In this document: positions 34,700-47,500 of the stretch, piece by piece
How the letters are laid out: every line of letters begins with the position of its first letter
Position numbering within the stretch: position 1 is the first letter of the stretch
DNA from: Macrostomum hystrix
Lineage: Eukaryota > Platyhelminthes > Macrostomidae
Length of the DNA stretch: 64,000 bases
Direction: 5' to 3'
Assembly: GCA_950097015.1 (NCBI GenBank)
Contig: CATNEN010000026.1
Span: forward strand, 372,001 to 436,000
Position numbers and translations under genes: made by a program
The notes under the pieces: generated by a model
Database searches by the model: none
The model's input: the letters and a program-made list of their open reading frames with translations, nothing else
What the model was told of the DNA's origin: nothing

Positions 34700-37600
34700 C
34701 TAGAGCTCGTCGTGCTCCGGATCGGCGGCCTCGGCAGTGGGGTGCGCGTGGCAGGCGGCCGGCGTGGCCAGATCCATGCTGTACTCGCACCTGCTGGGCT
34801 CATTAGCAGACAGCAGTTCGGTCTTCGGGCCGCAAACAATGCGCACCTTGGTGGACCGATTTGGCCCGTTCCAGCAGCCCTGGCCATCTGTGTACTCCTG
34901 AACGCTGTACTTGTCACCCTCCGGCCCAGACCAGTCCTTGAAGCGGCCTAGCGAGGTGCTGGAACCCGACGCCTTCTGCACCTGCGATTCAGTTGGACGG
35001 AAAAGGGCACGACTTTTAGTTGAAAACTGGCCAAGCATAACTGCTGTTGCCATGGCTACTTGGGTCATAGCAAACACTGATCACACACCCATCAGTGCTT
35101 CACATACACCACTACAAGCTGTCACTGCAAGCCAAATAAAAGAATGGTCACAAAAACGGGCTATGACTTTTGCTGTGACCGTCATAGTCACATGTTGCTA
35201 TTTGGTGACCATAATTTGTGACCATTTTTGTCCAGGGTCACTATGCTCTAAAGACATGTTCTAACGACATCAGATGTGGCACGGAGATCGCGGTTGAAGG
35301 CAGCACTGATGTGCCAGGCAGCCTCTGCCGCGGCGTCTGCTCCGTTGCTAGACGACAGAGAGCTAACTACTTTGCGACCAGATTCAATAGGCGTCAGCGA
35401 AGCAGCATAAGTGTGCACCCGAGACCAAGGCTTTGACTTGGTTTTTGACAAGGCTGCCCCCGATGAGAATTGAGAAAACTGAGTAGTTACCAACCAATGC
35501 AAGCTGTCACTCAGCACTGCAAGCTGTCACCAACCACCAATGCAAGCTGTCACTCAGCACTGCAAGCTGTCACCAACCACCAATGCAAGCTGTCACTCAG
35601 CACTGCAAGCTGTCACCAACCACCAATGCAAGCTGTCACTCAGCACTGCAAGCTGTCACCAACCACCAATGCAAGCTGTCAACCACCATCACAAGCTGTC
35701 AACCACCAATGCAAGCTGTCACTCAGCACTGCAAGCTGTCACCAATCATTGTGTGCAAGCTGAGGAGCTCACCTGCAGACTCTCCTTGAACGGACAAAGC
35801 TTGTAAGTGTACTCATTGTCGCTATATTCGGCGCACTCGCCAGAGTCGGCCATGGGAAAGAATGCATTAGAAGGGCCGTAGTCCCGTTCCACTAGGCGCT
35901 CGAGATCGGACTTCTCCGTGGCTAGCCGGCTCGATTCGTCGTTGGCCTTGTTGTAGGCGTCGCGAGCACTGTTGGCACGATTGATAAGCTCTTGCACCTC
36001 CGCGGGATAATCGGGCATCGTTGACAACGAATCATCTTCGCTGTCGGTTGAAGATTGTGTCTCCGACGGTGGCGTCGGTGGCGCTGTCTCGCCGAGAGCC
36101 TCGTCCATCTCCTTGTCGGTGGATTCTTCCTGGGAGGCGGGGGCGGCGGCATCGTTTGAAGGTGCGGATTGCTGCTGCTCATCGGACTTTGGCTGCTTGA
36201 GCGATTTGAAAATGGTTTTGATATTTGGCCAGATTTTCTCCTGGAAGGCGGCAAAGTCGGCCTCCTCGAGGCCCTCTGTGTACTGGCGCAGTTCGTCTAG
36301 TGTTACGCCGCCGTCGTTATTGACGTCGAATTCCGGATGGATCTGCAGGTCGGCTAGGCCGATGCGGCCGTCCGCGTCAGCGTCCAGCTCGGTGAAGACG
36401 CGCTCGGCCCGCTGGCGCTCGCGAGATTCCTCCCAGGCCTGAGGAGGTCCGGTGGGGGGTGCCGCGGCTGATTGAGACTGCACTTAAGGGATTCGATTAG
36501 AAGAAGCCGCAATCAATATCTTTGAAGATCTGCCCAGAAGGACGGGAAGGAATGAAAGGTGCGGTCATGAAGGAATGAAAGGTGCAGTCATGAAGGAATG
36601 AAAGGTGAGGTCATGAAGGAATGAAAGGTGAGGTCATGAAGGAATGAAAGGTGCAGTCATGAAGGAATGAAAGGTGCAGTCATGAAGGAATGAAAGGTGC
36701 AGTCACGAAGGAATGAAATGTGAGGTCGTGAAGGAATGAAAGGTGAGGTCATGAAGGAATGAAAGGTGCGGTCACGAAGGAATATAAGTTGCGCCACCTG
36801 AGACTAGAACCCTAAAATAGGAACCTTTTTGTGCTCGCTCTTAGCCGCCTCCTCGGCATCTTCCGCGGCCTTCTTGGCGGACTCCAGCTCCGCCTTGTTG
36901 GGCTGCACGCGCTCTAGTTCGGCGGCAATCTCGGCTAGCCGTTTGCGCCTGGCCTCCAGCTTGGGATCAACTTCCTGCAGCCATGTGTTGTACACCTTGT
37001 GGCCTTCAAGCAGCAGAGCGTGGCGCCGCTCCGCCTCCTCCCTGGGATAGGAGAGGACGAAGGGATAGTTTGTGATGCTGGCACCCATTTAACGGGCCGG
37101 GTGAACTGAAGCCATGCATAGTTAAATGTCTTGCGAAATGATACAAACTGATTCAACGGAGACGGGTATCGAACCCCCGACCTTCGTAAGTCGTGAGTCC
37201 GACACTTTAAACACTTAGGCTACAAACTACTCAAGGACAGGATTAGTCAGTCATTATCAACTTATCAACCAGCTTTGATCAACTAAGATTATCAACTAAA
37301 CTAAACTAACCCTGCTAACCTATAAATAGGTACCTGTCCTACCGTCAGAACCGACAACACACCTGGCCGCTTTGCCCTCCTCCCAGCAGACATCGGCGCA
37401 AGTGGTCCAAGAGTCGAATTCGTCCGTTCCGTCGCAGCAGTCGCAGACGCCGTCATTAACTCTACTAGCTAGCAGGTATTTAGGCTTGTGGCCTCGGTTG
37501 CGACAGTAGAATCTGCCGTTGCGGCAGGCCGAAGTCCCCGGCTCGTCCGAACCGTCGCGACAGTCGCAATAGTCGTCGTTAACCTTGGACCAGGGTAGGG

Positions 37601-37778
37601 TGCCGGAGCCATCCAGACAATTGAAGGGCTTGGTCGGATCGTACAGGCCGAGTTTGGAGCGGGGAACGCCGCGCAGCTCCTCGCCTCTTGAATTAGACTC
37701 GGCAGCCGCTGCAGCTTCGGCAGTGGCAGCAAACATAAGACAGATGGCGAATAGGCCAGTTACAATAGTGTTTGTCAT
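34700..37778 (-). CDS. PRKCSH: Glucosidase II beta subunit, complete, four exons
   Basis: Exons (minus strand) 37778-37363, 37041-36825, 36438-35773 and 34981-34700 join in phase to 526 residues, against 528 in human. A signal peptide (TGLFAICLMFAATAEAAA) is followed by two LDL-receptor class A-like modules (CLDGSGTLPWSKVNDDYC, CDCRDGSDEPG; RVNDGVCDCCDGTDEF). Next come a coiled coil (EEAERRHALLLEGHKVY onward), paired EF-hand loops (DADADGRIGLADL; DVNNDGGVTLDEL), a Glu/Ser/Pro-rich acidic stretch, and the MRH lectin domain (YTYKLCPF, GPNRSTKVRIVCG, EPSRCEYSMDLATPAAC). The C-terminus is HDEL for ER retrieval. It recruits the alpha subunit and binds mannose so that the enzyme trims glucose from N-glycans in the ER. 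The exon 2 donor (AAG followed by GTTCCT) is weak but is the only one before an in-frame stop. Confidence 0.96.
35493..35757. repeat. 43-bp (dimeric) minisatellite in PRKCSH intron 3
   Basis: About six copies of a compound unit: GCAAGCTGTCACTCAGCACT plus GCAAGCTGTCACCAACCACC and AAT. Each half is about 20-23 bp. It ends about 15 bases before the exon 3 donor side at 35773. Confidence 0.93.
36543..36783. repeat. 23-bp minisatellite in PRKCSH intron 2
   Basis: About ten copies of a 23-bp unit (GAAGGAATGAAAGGTGCAGT core), with GTCACGAAGG and GAGGTC variants. Confidence 0.95.
37143..37225 (-). mobile_element. tRNA-like sequence (SINE head or tRNA pseudogene), PRKCSH intron 1
   Basis: The minus strand carries TAGCCTAAGTG (degenerate A box) and a perfect B box GGTTCGATACC at 37165-37175, with a T-arm GTCGGGGGTTCGATACCCGT. 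The D-arm and acceptor pairing are poor. It is more likely a SINE head or decayed tRNA than a functional tRNA gene. It differs from the SINE at 27672. Confidence 0.6.
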
Positions 37779-40039
37779 AGCAACTTATCAGCGGGCTGAA
37801 AGTTAAACGTGTACGAGTGTATCAAGGCAAAGATTAATAAACCAAACTCGTGGGAAAAATACATAAAAATGATACAAAGAGATCGAATACAATTAATAAA
37901 CTGTAGCTCTTAATATAATTATTAGGATAACAAAAAATGATCAATTATTTTATCCATTATCAAGTGGGATAAAGTGATAAACATGCTATAATATGAAATT
38001 ATCCAGCAGCTGAATTTCTTTGAACAATTGATTAGATCAGTACATTTATTGGTGCATCATAAAAGGTTAACACCTGCACAAAAAGTAACCTGTGTTAATT
38101 ATTTATTAGCTTAAAAATTAGCTAAAAAGTATTTAGCCATGAAATTATTGCTTTTTTCAATTACTGCAAATGATAACTCAACAACCTTACCATTGTTTAA
38201 ATCAAAACAACAATAATAATTAACATACACAAAAACTACTCAAACAACAGCCTAACTGCTTTAACATCTTGTTTATGCTTTAATTTAAAAGAGAATTAAG
38301 CATAAAGCTGGGTTTTTGGCCAAATTGTTGTTTTTGATCCCAAAAATCATTTGGCACCCTAGAATTGGACTAATTCTGCCAAATTGGAACCCCAATTTTT
38401 AAAGGTACATGTCAATAAACAAAAGCCAGCGAGATAAGAAAGGAGATGGACACTTTGGTGACAAATGGTCATTTTGGTGATGGTTGCTTTGGTGTAAACA
38501 TTTTCTTACAGGTGCATGTTAAGGTTGAAGTGTAATGTTTTAAGCCAATGTGAATTCTTTCATTAACATGTTAATTAATCTGTTAATCTGTTGCATAGCA
38601 TGATCTATAATAATTGCCATGCACAATGGCTTTGTCTTAATCATAGTTATAGCAGGAGAATCTAATTTGAATTGTACACAGACTCTAGTAACTCATTATT
38701 ACAAACTCATTATATTTTATTAGCTTCCAGATTGTGTGACAAATCATTGTAAAGTTTCATAGACATGGTCTTGACTTGGACTGTATAGCATTTTGATTGA
38801 ATGATTGTTAATACATAATTTTTCGAAAATTACTTTTTGGTTACTTTTTTGGTTACTGATTAATCCTAGTAATATTGTCCCATAGGCATTGACAATCATT
38901 ACAATATAGACTGTATGGCTAATTTGACAACTCCTAAAGAAGTAGTTGAAGAACTGACTGGCTTCAGTATTCATAGTATTGCTACTGTTACCCAAGATGA
39001 AAAATGTTTATTCAAAGTTGCCAAACAGTTTGCTCCCTATGAACTACTTCAGGAAGCAATAAGAAAGAATGAATTAGAGTACCATGCTTAGTTGTTTAAA
39101 GCTGATTCCAAAACAATTGAGGCAACATTTTGCCATATTCCAAATAGACATTGAACTCTGCAAAAAAATATTATGAACTTCCAACTATCTGGTTACATAA
39201 TTTCACAAACACTTTTCAAGCTTTTGAAACTGATGAAGCAACAAACCTAATGCAACTCATCACTCCAGTTTGCAATTACTGGATAATGCCACTTTCAAAA
39301 GTCAGAATGAGTGTTATGACATTGTGATGCCTAATTAGGGTAAATCTAAAAAAGGGTACAATAAAAAAATTACATACTGTATGATTCAAGCTGTACAACA
39401 AACACTAAATTCAAGAGTTTTTATGTTATTGCATGTGTAAAGCTGCAAGATAAACCTTTGGAGTTTAAATAAAAAATAGTATATTGATGAAAATCAAGCT
39501 AGGTACAGAACAGTTACTTTATAGAACAGAAAGGAAAGCAAAAAATACAACTAAAATGCAAAAGCATTCTAACTGAATGTTTAGAGCCAATCAAGTTCCT
39601 AAGCTTTCATTACACATAGCACTTGAAAGCACATTGCCCATGTAATATATGTAGGCTAGCAATTATAGCAAAAAGCCACTTAATTATGTTAGTTGGCTTT
39701 ACTTCACTATAGAGAACACATAATATAAAGTGTATTATTATAGTATCAAACAAATAGGTTGGAATCTTATTCTTTCAATACTAGACAACAAAGGTAAAAG
39801 TTATTCTCCCAGTACTAGACAAATAAAATAAATGTTAGGCCTACTCCCCCGGGCCCTGGTACCTGAAAAATAAGGTAGGCCCCTAAATGTTATCAAACAA
39901 ATAAAGGAGTGCCAATTAAAAAAGCAAATCATAATGATAATTAGTATTAGGCTACTTGGTCACCATGTTAGTGACATTTTACCGCACTGTTATGATATGT
40001 TAAAAAAACACTTAAACAAACCTCATTTCAGGCTTGGAC
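37779..40039. other. AT-rich intergenic region with a possible decayed ORF
   Basis: It holds the PRKCSH promoter, not recognisable in detail. At 38915-39091 a 58-codon frame (MANLTTPKEVVEELTGF...) ends in TAG and continues in frame for another 20 or so codons. That may be a remnant of an unidentified coding or mobile sequence. No arrays are present, in contrast to the genic regions. Confidence 0.35.
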
Positions 40040-40318
40040 CATACATGCGCAACACCCGGCCGACCCGGCCGAACCAGCCGGGTGAAACGAGGGCCAAGCA
40101 AGGTAAGTCGCAAAAACCAATCGACCAAGCGCAAAAAAATCAAAGGGGGGACCAAGGGACAAAAAAGGAAGGCGTGAAGAAAAGGAAAAAGGGGAGAGAA
40201 AAAGAGCAAATGAGAGCAAACTAAGTCGTAAATAGAGCAATGAAACGAACTAAGTCGCAAATGAGAGCAAAAACTAAGTCGCACGGCCGGCTAAGATTTG
40301 GGAGGTTGCGCATGTATG
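40040..40318. mobile_element. MITE with CATACATGCGCAAC ends, copy 1
   Basis: Terminal inverted repeats CATACATGCGCAAC and GTTGCGCATGTATG. Flanking direct repeats are GGCTTGGAC (40031-40039 and 40319-40327), 9 bp here against 8 bp in the sister copies. The interior is purine-rich with GCCGGG palindromes and is over 80 percent like copy 2 where they align. No coding capacity. Confidence 0.9.
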
Positions 40319-40444
40319 GGCTTGGACTATGTGGTAGACTGTACAATACATAAATACAGTAAAGTTAGCAGTTTTTACAGTGCAGTAAAATTTCGCTAAT
40401 GTCACAAACTATGTAGGTAAAAGATTACTTGAAATTAAATTTAT

Positions 40445-40916
40445 GGTAGTTGTTATTTGTCTGTTTAACCGGACAAATAGCCATTTGATTATTTGTCCGG
40501 TTAATTATTTTACCTTACAAATGATAGAGGTTCTCGTGGTAGTGCTACAACCCCTTATAGTTAATCACTCAAGAGGAAAGCCTATCGAGGAGTTGAAATT
40601 GTGGTCCTCACTGTTGATCCAGGTATTGTCCTTCACTGGTGACCCTGACCCAGTTGACTTTGTAGAAGTATTCAAATGAGTTGCTACAACTTCACGCTTC
40701 AAAGTAACTTAGGTTACTCTTTAGTTGGATAAAAATACAAATCAAACAGACATTAGTTAGATATAAACAATTTGGCTTAAAGGGAAGATCTCTTCCGACA
40801 TGCATAGTTTGGTGCCTTCCTTCTAATGCTGACATTTGGTATGAAATCTAAAATTAACAATAAAATCATTAATCAAATGGCTATTTGTCTGGTTAACCGG
40901 TCAAATAACAACTGCC
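40445..40916. mobile_element. MITE with 9-bp target duplication
   Basis: Inverted repeats of about 46 bp (GGTAGTTGTTATTTGTCTGT at the left; the inverted right end begins GGCAGTTGTTATTTGACCGG). Perfect 9-bp direct repeats TAAATTTAT lie at 40436-40444 and 40917-40925. A 9-bp duplication suggests a Mutator-like origin, but no transposase is present to confirm it. Confidence 0.88.
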
Positions 40917-41525
40917 TAAATTTATAGCTAATTAAATTGCAAAGATAGAACAGAAACAGCTACAACACACAGAAGAGATCGCATCATAAACATGCCAAAA
41001 AATAACAGAGAAAGTCTCAGATAATCAAGACATAGAACTTTGTCTTAGTGATTGCAATTAGGCCTAAATTGGAAATATAAAATAAGAAAAAATGTAAGCA
41101 AATTCACTAAAATTTGAATACTTTGGTTCAAAAACTAACAAACATATGATATAGATCTAACTTAATTTATTGACAAATTTTTTCTATACACTGAGTTCTA
41201 TTTTCTATTTTCTCATAACCGAAAGTTTGCACACAAAAACACACTGTTACGAAAGAGTACAGTTATTAGACCTAAAAAAAATAAATCGCCGTATAAATAA
41301 GCGCACGTAAATATTTCACTAAAGTTCTCACGTTAATATTTGTTTTGTTATGATTACACAAATTAAGTCATTTCTTAGAAAACTAAAATTGTAAGATTGT
41401 AAGATTTTATATAATAATCGAATACTCTTCTTAAGCAAGTATTCTTTCCTTGTTTATCTTAAGCTGTTAGGTCCTATTCGATTATACATATAAAAGTTTT
41501 TCCCATATATTAATTTTACTTGGAA

Positions 41526-44500
41526 ATGTCACAGGCAAAGAAAAAACAGGATGAAAAGAATACAAAAATCTTGCGAGAGCTTGTCTCTCTGCCTGGAAAC
41601 AAGCACTGTTTTGATTGTAATCAACGTGGCCCTACATATGTCAATATGACAATCGGCTCGTTTATCTGCACTGGATGTAGTGGTATTCTGTAAGTTTTTA
41701 TAGTATTTTAGATTTTTTCGCATAAAATTTTAATGTAATTTCTGTACACTAAGCCTAGGCCCTACTTGAGATGCAGATCAAGAAGGAAGTTTGCAACTAG
41801 ACATTGTAGTTTAGTGTATTTGTTTTGACTGAAAAAAACTACAAAATCATAACTAATAAGGCATGTAGGTTTACACAATTTTTGTTGCCCTAAGCAACAT
41901 TTAATTTAATTAACAACTTTCTTTGCTACCACAATTAAATAGCAGAGCTTATTCCCATGGTCCCGTGCCAATAATTTCAATTTTATCCACACAGATCTGT
42001 GCCCATAATTTTCTGCTTATCCACACGGCAGCTTGTATGAATAGGTGTAGAACTCTTTATATAAATATGCTGTGCCATTAATTTTAATTTTATCCACATG
42101 GTTCTGTTCTTTGAAACAAGGCCCTTTCAGGCTTGAACGTTTTGTTGAACCCTCGAGCCAATAGATCAACAAAGTTGCCAGTGTGTTACTACTGTGTTAG
42201 GCTACATTTTGACATACACATTCACTAACCGACATTAATGTCATCCTTTTTAGTTATTGTAATAACAACTTACTAAATATTTTGTCATCGTTACATGTTT
42301 TCATTCGAATTGTATTGACTTAAAAAGTAAGAAGTCTATCTATCAAAGAAAATAATACGAGTCAACCAGTAGAATTCTAGTCAGCACCAAACTCGTCACA
42401 CATATTATCACACATCACTGTTATTATTTTACACTATGTATCGATAGTGTACACTATATACTATACTCTGAAGCAAAAGCCTTATGCTCAGAGAAGAATA
42501 GGTAGGGACTTGAAAGTAGACCTATTCATACAAGCTGCCATGTGGATAAGCAGAAAATTATCTGCATGGATCCGTGTGGATAAAATTGAAATTATTGGCA
42601 CGGGACCATGGGAATAAGCACTTCCCAATTAAATACCTAAACCCAATGAAGTTTTTAATTGATGTAGCAGTGTGTGACTTTAGCATTAGCTTTAGCTTTC
42701 ATGGATGATTGTGTTGTTTGCCATGCTGTTGTTACACGCTTACAACTAGGCCCTAACAAGTTAACATGCTGTTTTACAGGTTGACAGATGCAACCATTGG
42801 CAATGTTTGAAAATGTTTGGTTCTAGCTATATGTATTTATATGCTACTTCTTAGTTCCAAAACTTTCAGAAAAATCCTAGCATTTTAACAAATTATAACT
42901 TATATGCATTAACATAACTTTTTGATACAAAGCTTGATGACAATTAGTTATTCTGACTAATGCCTATGTTAGCAGATGAATAGACTAATTATATATTGGG
43001 AGAAAAAACAACTATATTGTATATTAGCAGATAAAAAAGTGGCAAACAAAATGAACCTCAATATTATTAATATGTTAGGTAATAGACTAACATGGTAACA
43101 GCCCACTTTGGCAACAAACTATTATTACCACTTTGAAATTGGTAAGACAGTTTAAATAACAAATGATTTTATCTGATCTGATTCTGATCTGATTGTATCT
43201 GCTTTGTATTTTTATTTAAGTAAAAATGTATTAGTAATTTCTTTTTGGGTTTACGAATGAAATTGAAAAAAATGAATGGACAAAATAGCTAGGCACAGAT
43301 TTAGTACAAATTTTCTGAGATATTTTAGAAAAATGTGATAATAACAAAAAAATTCCAAGGTATATACCATAGTAAGACCATGCTATGTGTTTGCCAAAAG
43401 CCATCTCAAATTATATTGAGGGCCAAAAAGAACTATAGAATTACCGTATATCTCTTTTATCCTGGGGTTGCAATAGTGTCTTTTTGGCAATGGGTTTGTA
43501 TAAAATTATAGAGTGTAAAGTTACCAATCCAAATTATTATTTTTTAGCAACAAGCAAACTTTCCACTAGAAGCTAAAATGCTAAAGCCATTGTATAATAA
43601 TTGTACACTGACATTTTTGCAAGAAGTTTCCATTATTATAGTTAATGTAACATTTACTATTAACACTATTGATGTAGGATCTCTGTGAAAAAAACTCATT
43701 AAGAGACTATTCCCATCAAAATGTATGTCAAACCAAAACAAATTACATGTACCTTTTATCAAGGAGTCCATAAAGATATATATTTTATTTAATTCATTAC
43801 TTTTTAGTGATTGGTATCAATTATGCTAATAATTGTATTCATAGTCAATTTCCATTTGAAAATAAAAAATTCTTGAAGCATAGCAAATTGAAAAAGTATA
43901 TAGTTTAGGCATAGCTTAAGAGTAAGTAAACAGTAAAGACAAAGCTTATAAAGTCAGAGAAGATATCCCTGCTTCACATACTAATCATAATTTCATAATT
44001 TTTGTCATGCAAGAGAGGAACTTCTCATATAAATGGAAATGGCAAGGAGAAATAATTTGAACTATAGATAAAAAAGACAATAAATTCAGCTTTAAATCAA
44101 ACTGAAAAAACTATAAATTGATGGAGTCTTAAAAATCTCATGATCATGGATACAATCATACAAACTGGACATTGAGTAACTAATAAAAGTATGAGTACAA
44201 ATTATGTTGACCATTTTTTTTTCTTGCAAATAACAATTGTAAATATATGACCTCCTGTGACTTTATGCATTCTTTTGTTCTACAATGCCTACCAGAAAGG
44301 TGTAAATATATGATCTCCTGTAAATATATGCCTCAAAAGAATAGTAACTAACAGTGGCGTATGCTGGAATTTAGTTTGGGGGGATAACCAGCAGAAATAA
44401 AAACATACCGGACTAAATAATGTCCTCTAGGCCTCTAGGAATTGACTAAGTACAATAAGTACATGTTTTCTTGTGCTATTTATTTTGTATCCTTGCTTTA

Positions 44501-47500
44501 ATTAATAGACGAACTAAACCCGTTGGAAAATTACACGTTCATACATGTGCAACACCCGGCCAGTTCGGCCGGGTGAAACAAGGGTCAAGCAAGGTAAGTT
44601 GCAAAAACCAATCGACCAAGGGCAAAAAAGGAAGGCGTGAAGAAAAGGAAAAAGGGGAGAGAAGAAGAGAGCAAATGAGAGCAAACTAAGTCGTAAATAG
44701 AGCAAGGAAACGAACTATGTCACAAATGAGAGCAAACTAAGTCGTAAATAGAGCAAAAACTAAGTCGCATGGCCAGCTAAGATTTGGGAGGTTGCGCATG
44801 TATGTACACATTATACCCCATAGAACTATACATTGAATGAATAATAATAAAGTAGCTAGCCTGTAGTACATGCACACTGTAGATGTAGTAAATGTATTGC
44901 AGTTTAAAATTATATTGCATCTTGAATTTTTTATTGTCAATCATATATGATATTTCAGCAAATTGCTAAAACAGTATTGAAAATGGAAATCATACATGCG
45001 CAACCTCCCAAATCTTATACCTTAGACCTCATACCTTGCTTGGCCCTCATTTCACCCGGCCAGGTTGGCCGGGTGTTGCGCATGTATGATGGAAATTAAA
45101 AATGTAAAATAGTTAAAAACTTATAGTTGCTTAAGTAGATTAGATCGTAGGCGTCGGTCTTTTAAAGCAAAAATATTGATTGTCTCATCTACGTCCACGT
45201 CAATTTGCTTGTCGACAAACATTAGGGCGAGTCCAGTCAAACGCTCCTGGCCAGAAGTTGACCGGAGATAATTTTTTAAGTACTTCAGCGTCGAAAAGCT
45301 TCGCTCAGCAGTTGCTGTGGAGACAGGAAGTGTTGCGAATATTTGAAGCACTCGATAAATGTTAGGAAAGAATGCTGCCTTGCAACGATGAAGAGCATCA
45401 ATTACATTGTGCGGGCAATCAGCAACATCCTTCGACTTTCAATACTGCTGCCAAGTGGCGAAATCATGACGAACGTCGTCAATCGTCACAGCAGGCAACA
45501 ACTGATGGTTTAAATAACGCTCGAATGTGCCAAAGAGGTCGTCGAAGGTAACTGTCTCGGGATCGCAGGCAAAAAACGGCAATACATTACTAAGTTTTGC
45601 AAGTGCTTTGCTCTGCTTGTTATAACGGTCGTTAAGTGTCTGAACGAATCTATTTATGAATGGACGAAAGACAGTGGCCTCAAACTCGAACTGACCCTGG
45701 CCATTTTCATTTGGAAGCTGATTAAGTTGCATTGACTCCCGCAAACCCATAGCTTCTTGGCAGATTTTTTCAGCGCTAACAACTCGGCCAACCGACTCAG
45801 GACTGTCACTGGCAGCTACCCAAGATTGCATAGTCTTTTTTAGACACTCGATCTGTTTGAAAAAAGAAATTTCGAACGGTTACAATAATTAGCTTAAAAT
45901 AGCTAGCTATTTCTTCACAAGTAAAGCATAAGTATAAGCACTTGCCTGGATCCAGCAATCACTCAAACTAATTGAACTTTGCTGCAAGCTCCCAGCAACT
46001 GGGGCGGAGAGACTGAAAACATGTTTCAGAAGGATCATACAAGTTACGAAAGTAGGTTGAGCAATGGCGGCTAGAAATGCAATGGCTTTTCCACGCGTGT
46101 CGGCATCGTCTGTTGATGATAGCTGGCGTAGCGCCAATAGTAAAGCAGGAAACAGTTCTGCAAATCGCATGCCAGCGTCAAGGCGCTCCATCCAGCGCGT
46201 GTCGATCATTCTCTACAAAGAATACATACACGAATTTATAGAAAAAAAGTTTTATAAAAAATATCATAAAAAATTATCGCATACTTGCAGCGTTTGCACT
46301 CTCGCATCTGGCAGAACTTCCTTGACTTTCCGCTTGAAACAGTCCTCTCGCTTGGTCGTGCGAAAGAAGGCTGCAACTGAGCCCATCACGGAGATCGCAT
46401 CTTGCATAGCAGTCTCTTTTGCTGCATGGTTGATGGCCAAATTAAGCCCGTGAGACACACAGGGAAAATAGTCGGCTAGAGCAAATTGTGGGCCATATTT
46501 GGAGCGGATAATATTTTGAACGCCTTTTGTCTCACCGGACATGTTAGGAGCGCCATCATATGCCTGGCCTACAACTTTTGCTTTTATGCCCACCTTCTGC
46601 AGGTAAGAAACGATGGCATCTTCAATCGAGCTGCCAGTTGTTTGAATCAAATCAACAAAGCCTAGAAAGCATTCCTTTATTCCATGCTTTGAGCCATTGT
46701 CCTGATGGACATACCGAACAGAAATTGATAGCTGCTTGGTTCTAGAGGAATCCAGAGTTTCATCCGCCATTATTGTGATCATGTCGGCGTCATTTGCTTC
46801 CTTGACTGCATTCTGCAAGATTTGCTGACCAATGCAGGCATTAGCTCGTTTTGCACTGGAGCTCCTACATAGGTAGCACTACGGTTTTTGGGGTTGTTGA
46901 GATGTTCCGCCAATGCCTTATCACCTGAGGATGCCTTAAACTGTAAAAGAGCTCGAAAATTTCCCTCATTGCAGTCAATTGCAACATCAGATGATGGACA
47001 ACGGAGTGGCTTCTCCTCACGATGTCCCCTAAGAGCCAATCCAAGCCGGCCACAAAGCAGGATAGTTGATATGATAGGTCGCAGGCGGCATCGATTTTCA
47101 GCAATCTCGGCTGCAAGAGCTTCATTTTGGCGCTCTTGGATGCTTGGCTGCTTTTGCTCTTGGATGAAGACAAAATTTGTGGCCCTCTCCTCACAAAGCT
47201 GGTGATAATTTGTCTTTATATGTGCCCTAACACCCCTTCCATCTTCAAAGAAATGTTTGTAATCTTTAAAAGCACAAAAGACGAACTTGGTGTTCTGAGA
47301 AATGCTTCCTGCACCATCCTGCTCAGTAGTAGCAGCACCGACAAAAAAGTCCACCCAGCTTCTCAGAGAAGGCAACATTCGCATTTCTGGCCGTTCCATT
47401 TGTGCAGATTTTAAGCGGAAGACATTTTGACGACCAGATTGCTTTTTTGTGTGGCATAGACGATGTTAGTAGGTTTGTGGTAGTGCAGAAGGAATCGTAA

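Noticed and set aside
37143-37225. Functional tRNA gene
   Set aside because: Good B box and T arm, but poor D arm and acceptor stem; more likely a SINE head or tRNA pseudogene.
38915-39091. 58-codon frame as a real small gene
   Set aside because: It continues in frame past its stop with coding-like text, has no splice partners and lies in AT-rich DNA; a decayed remnant is more likely.
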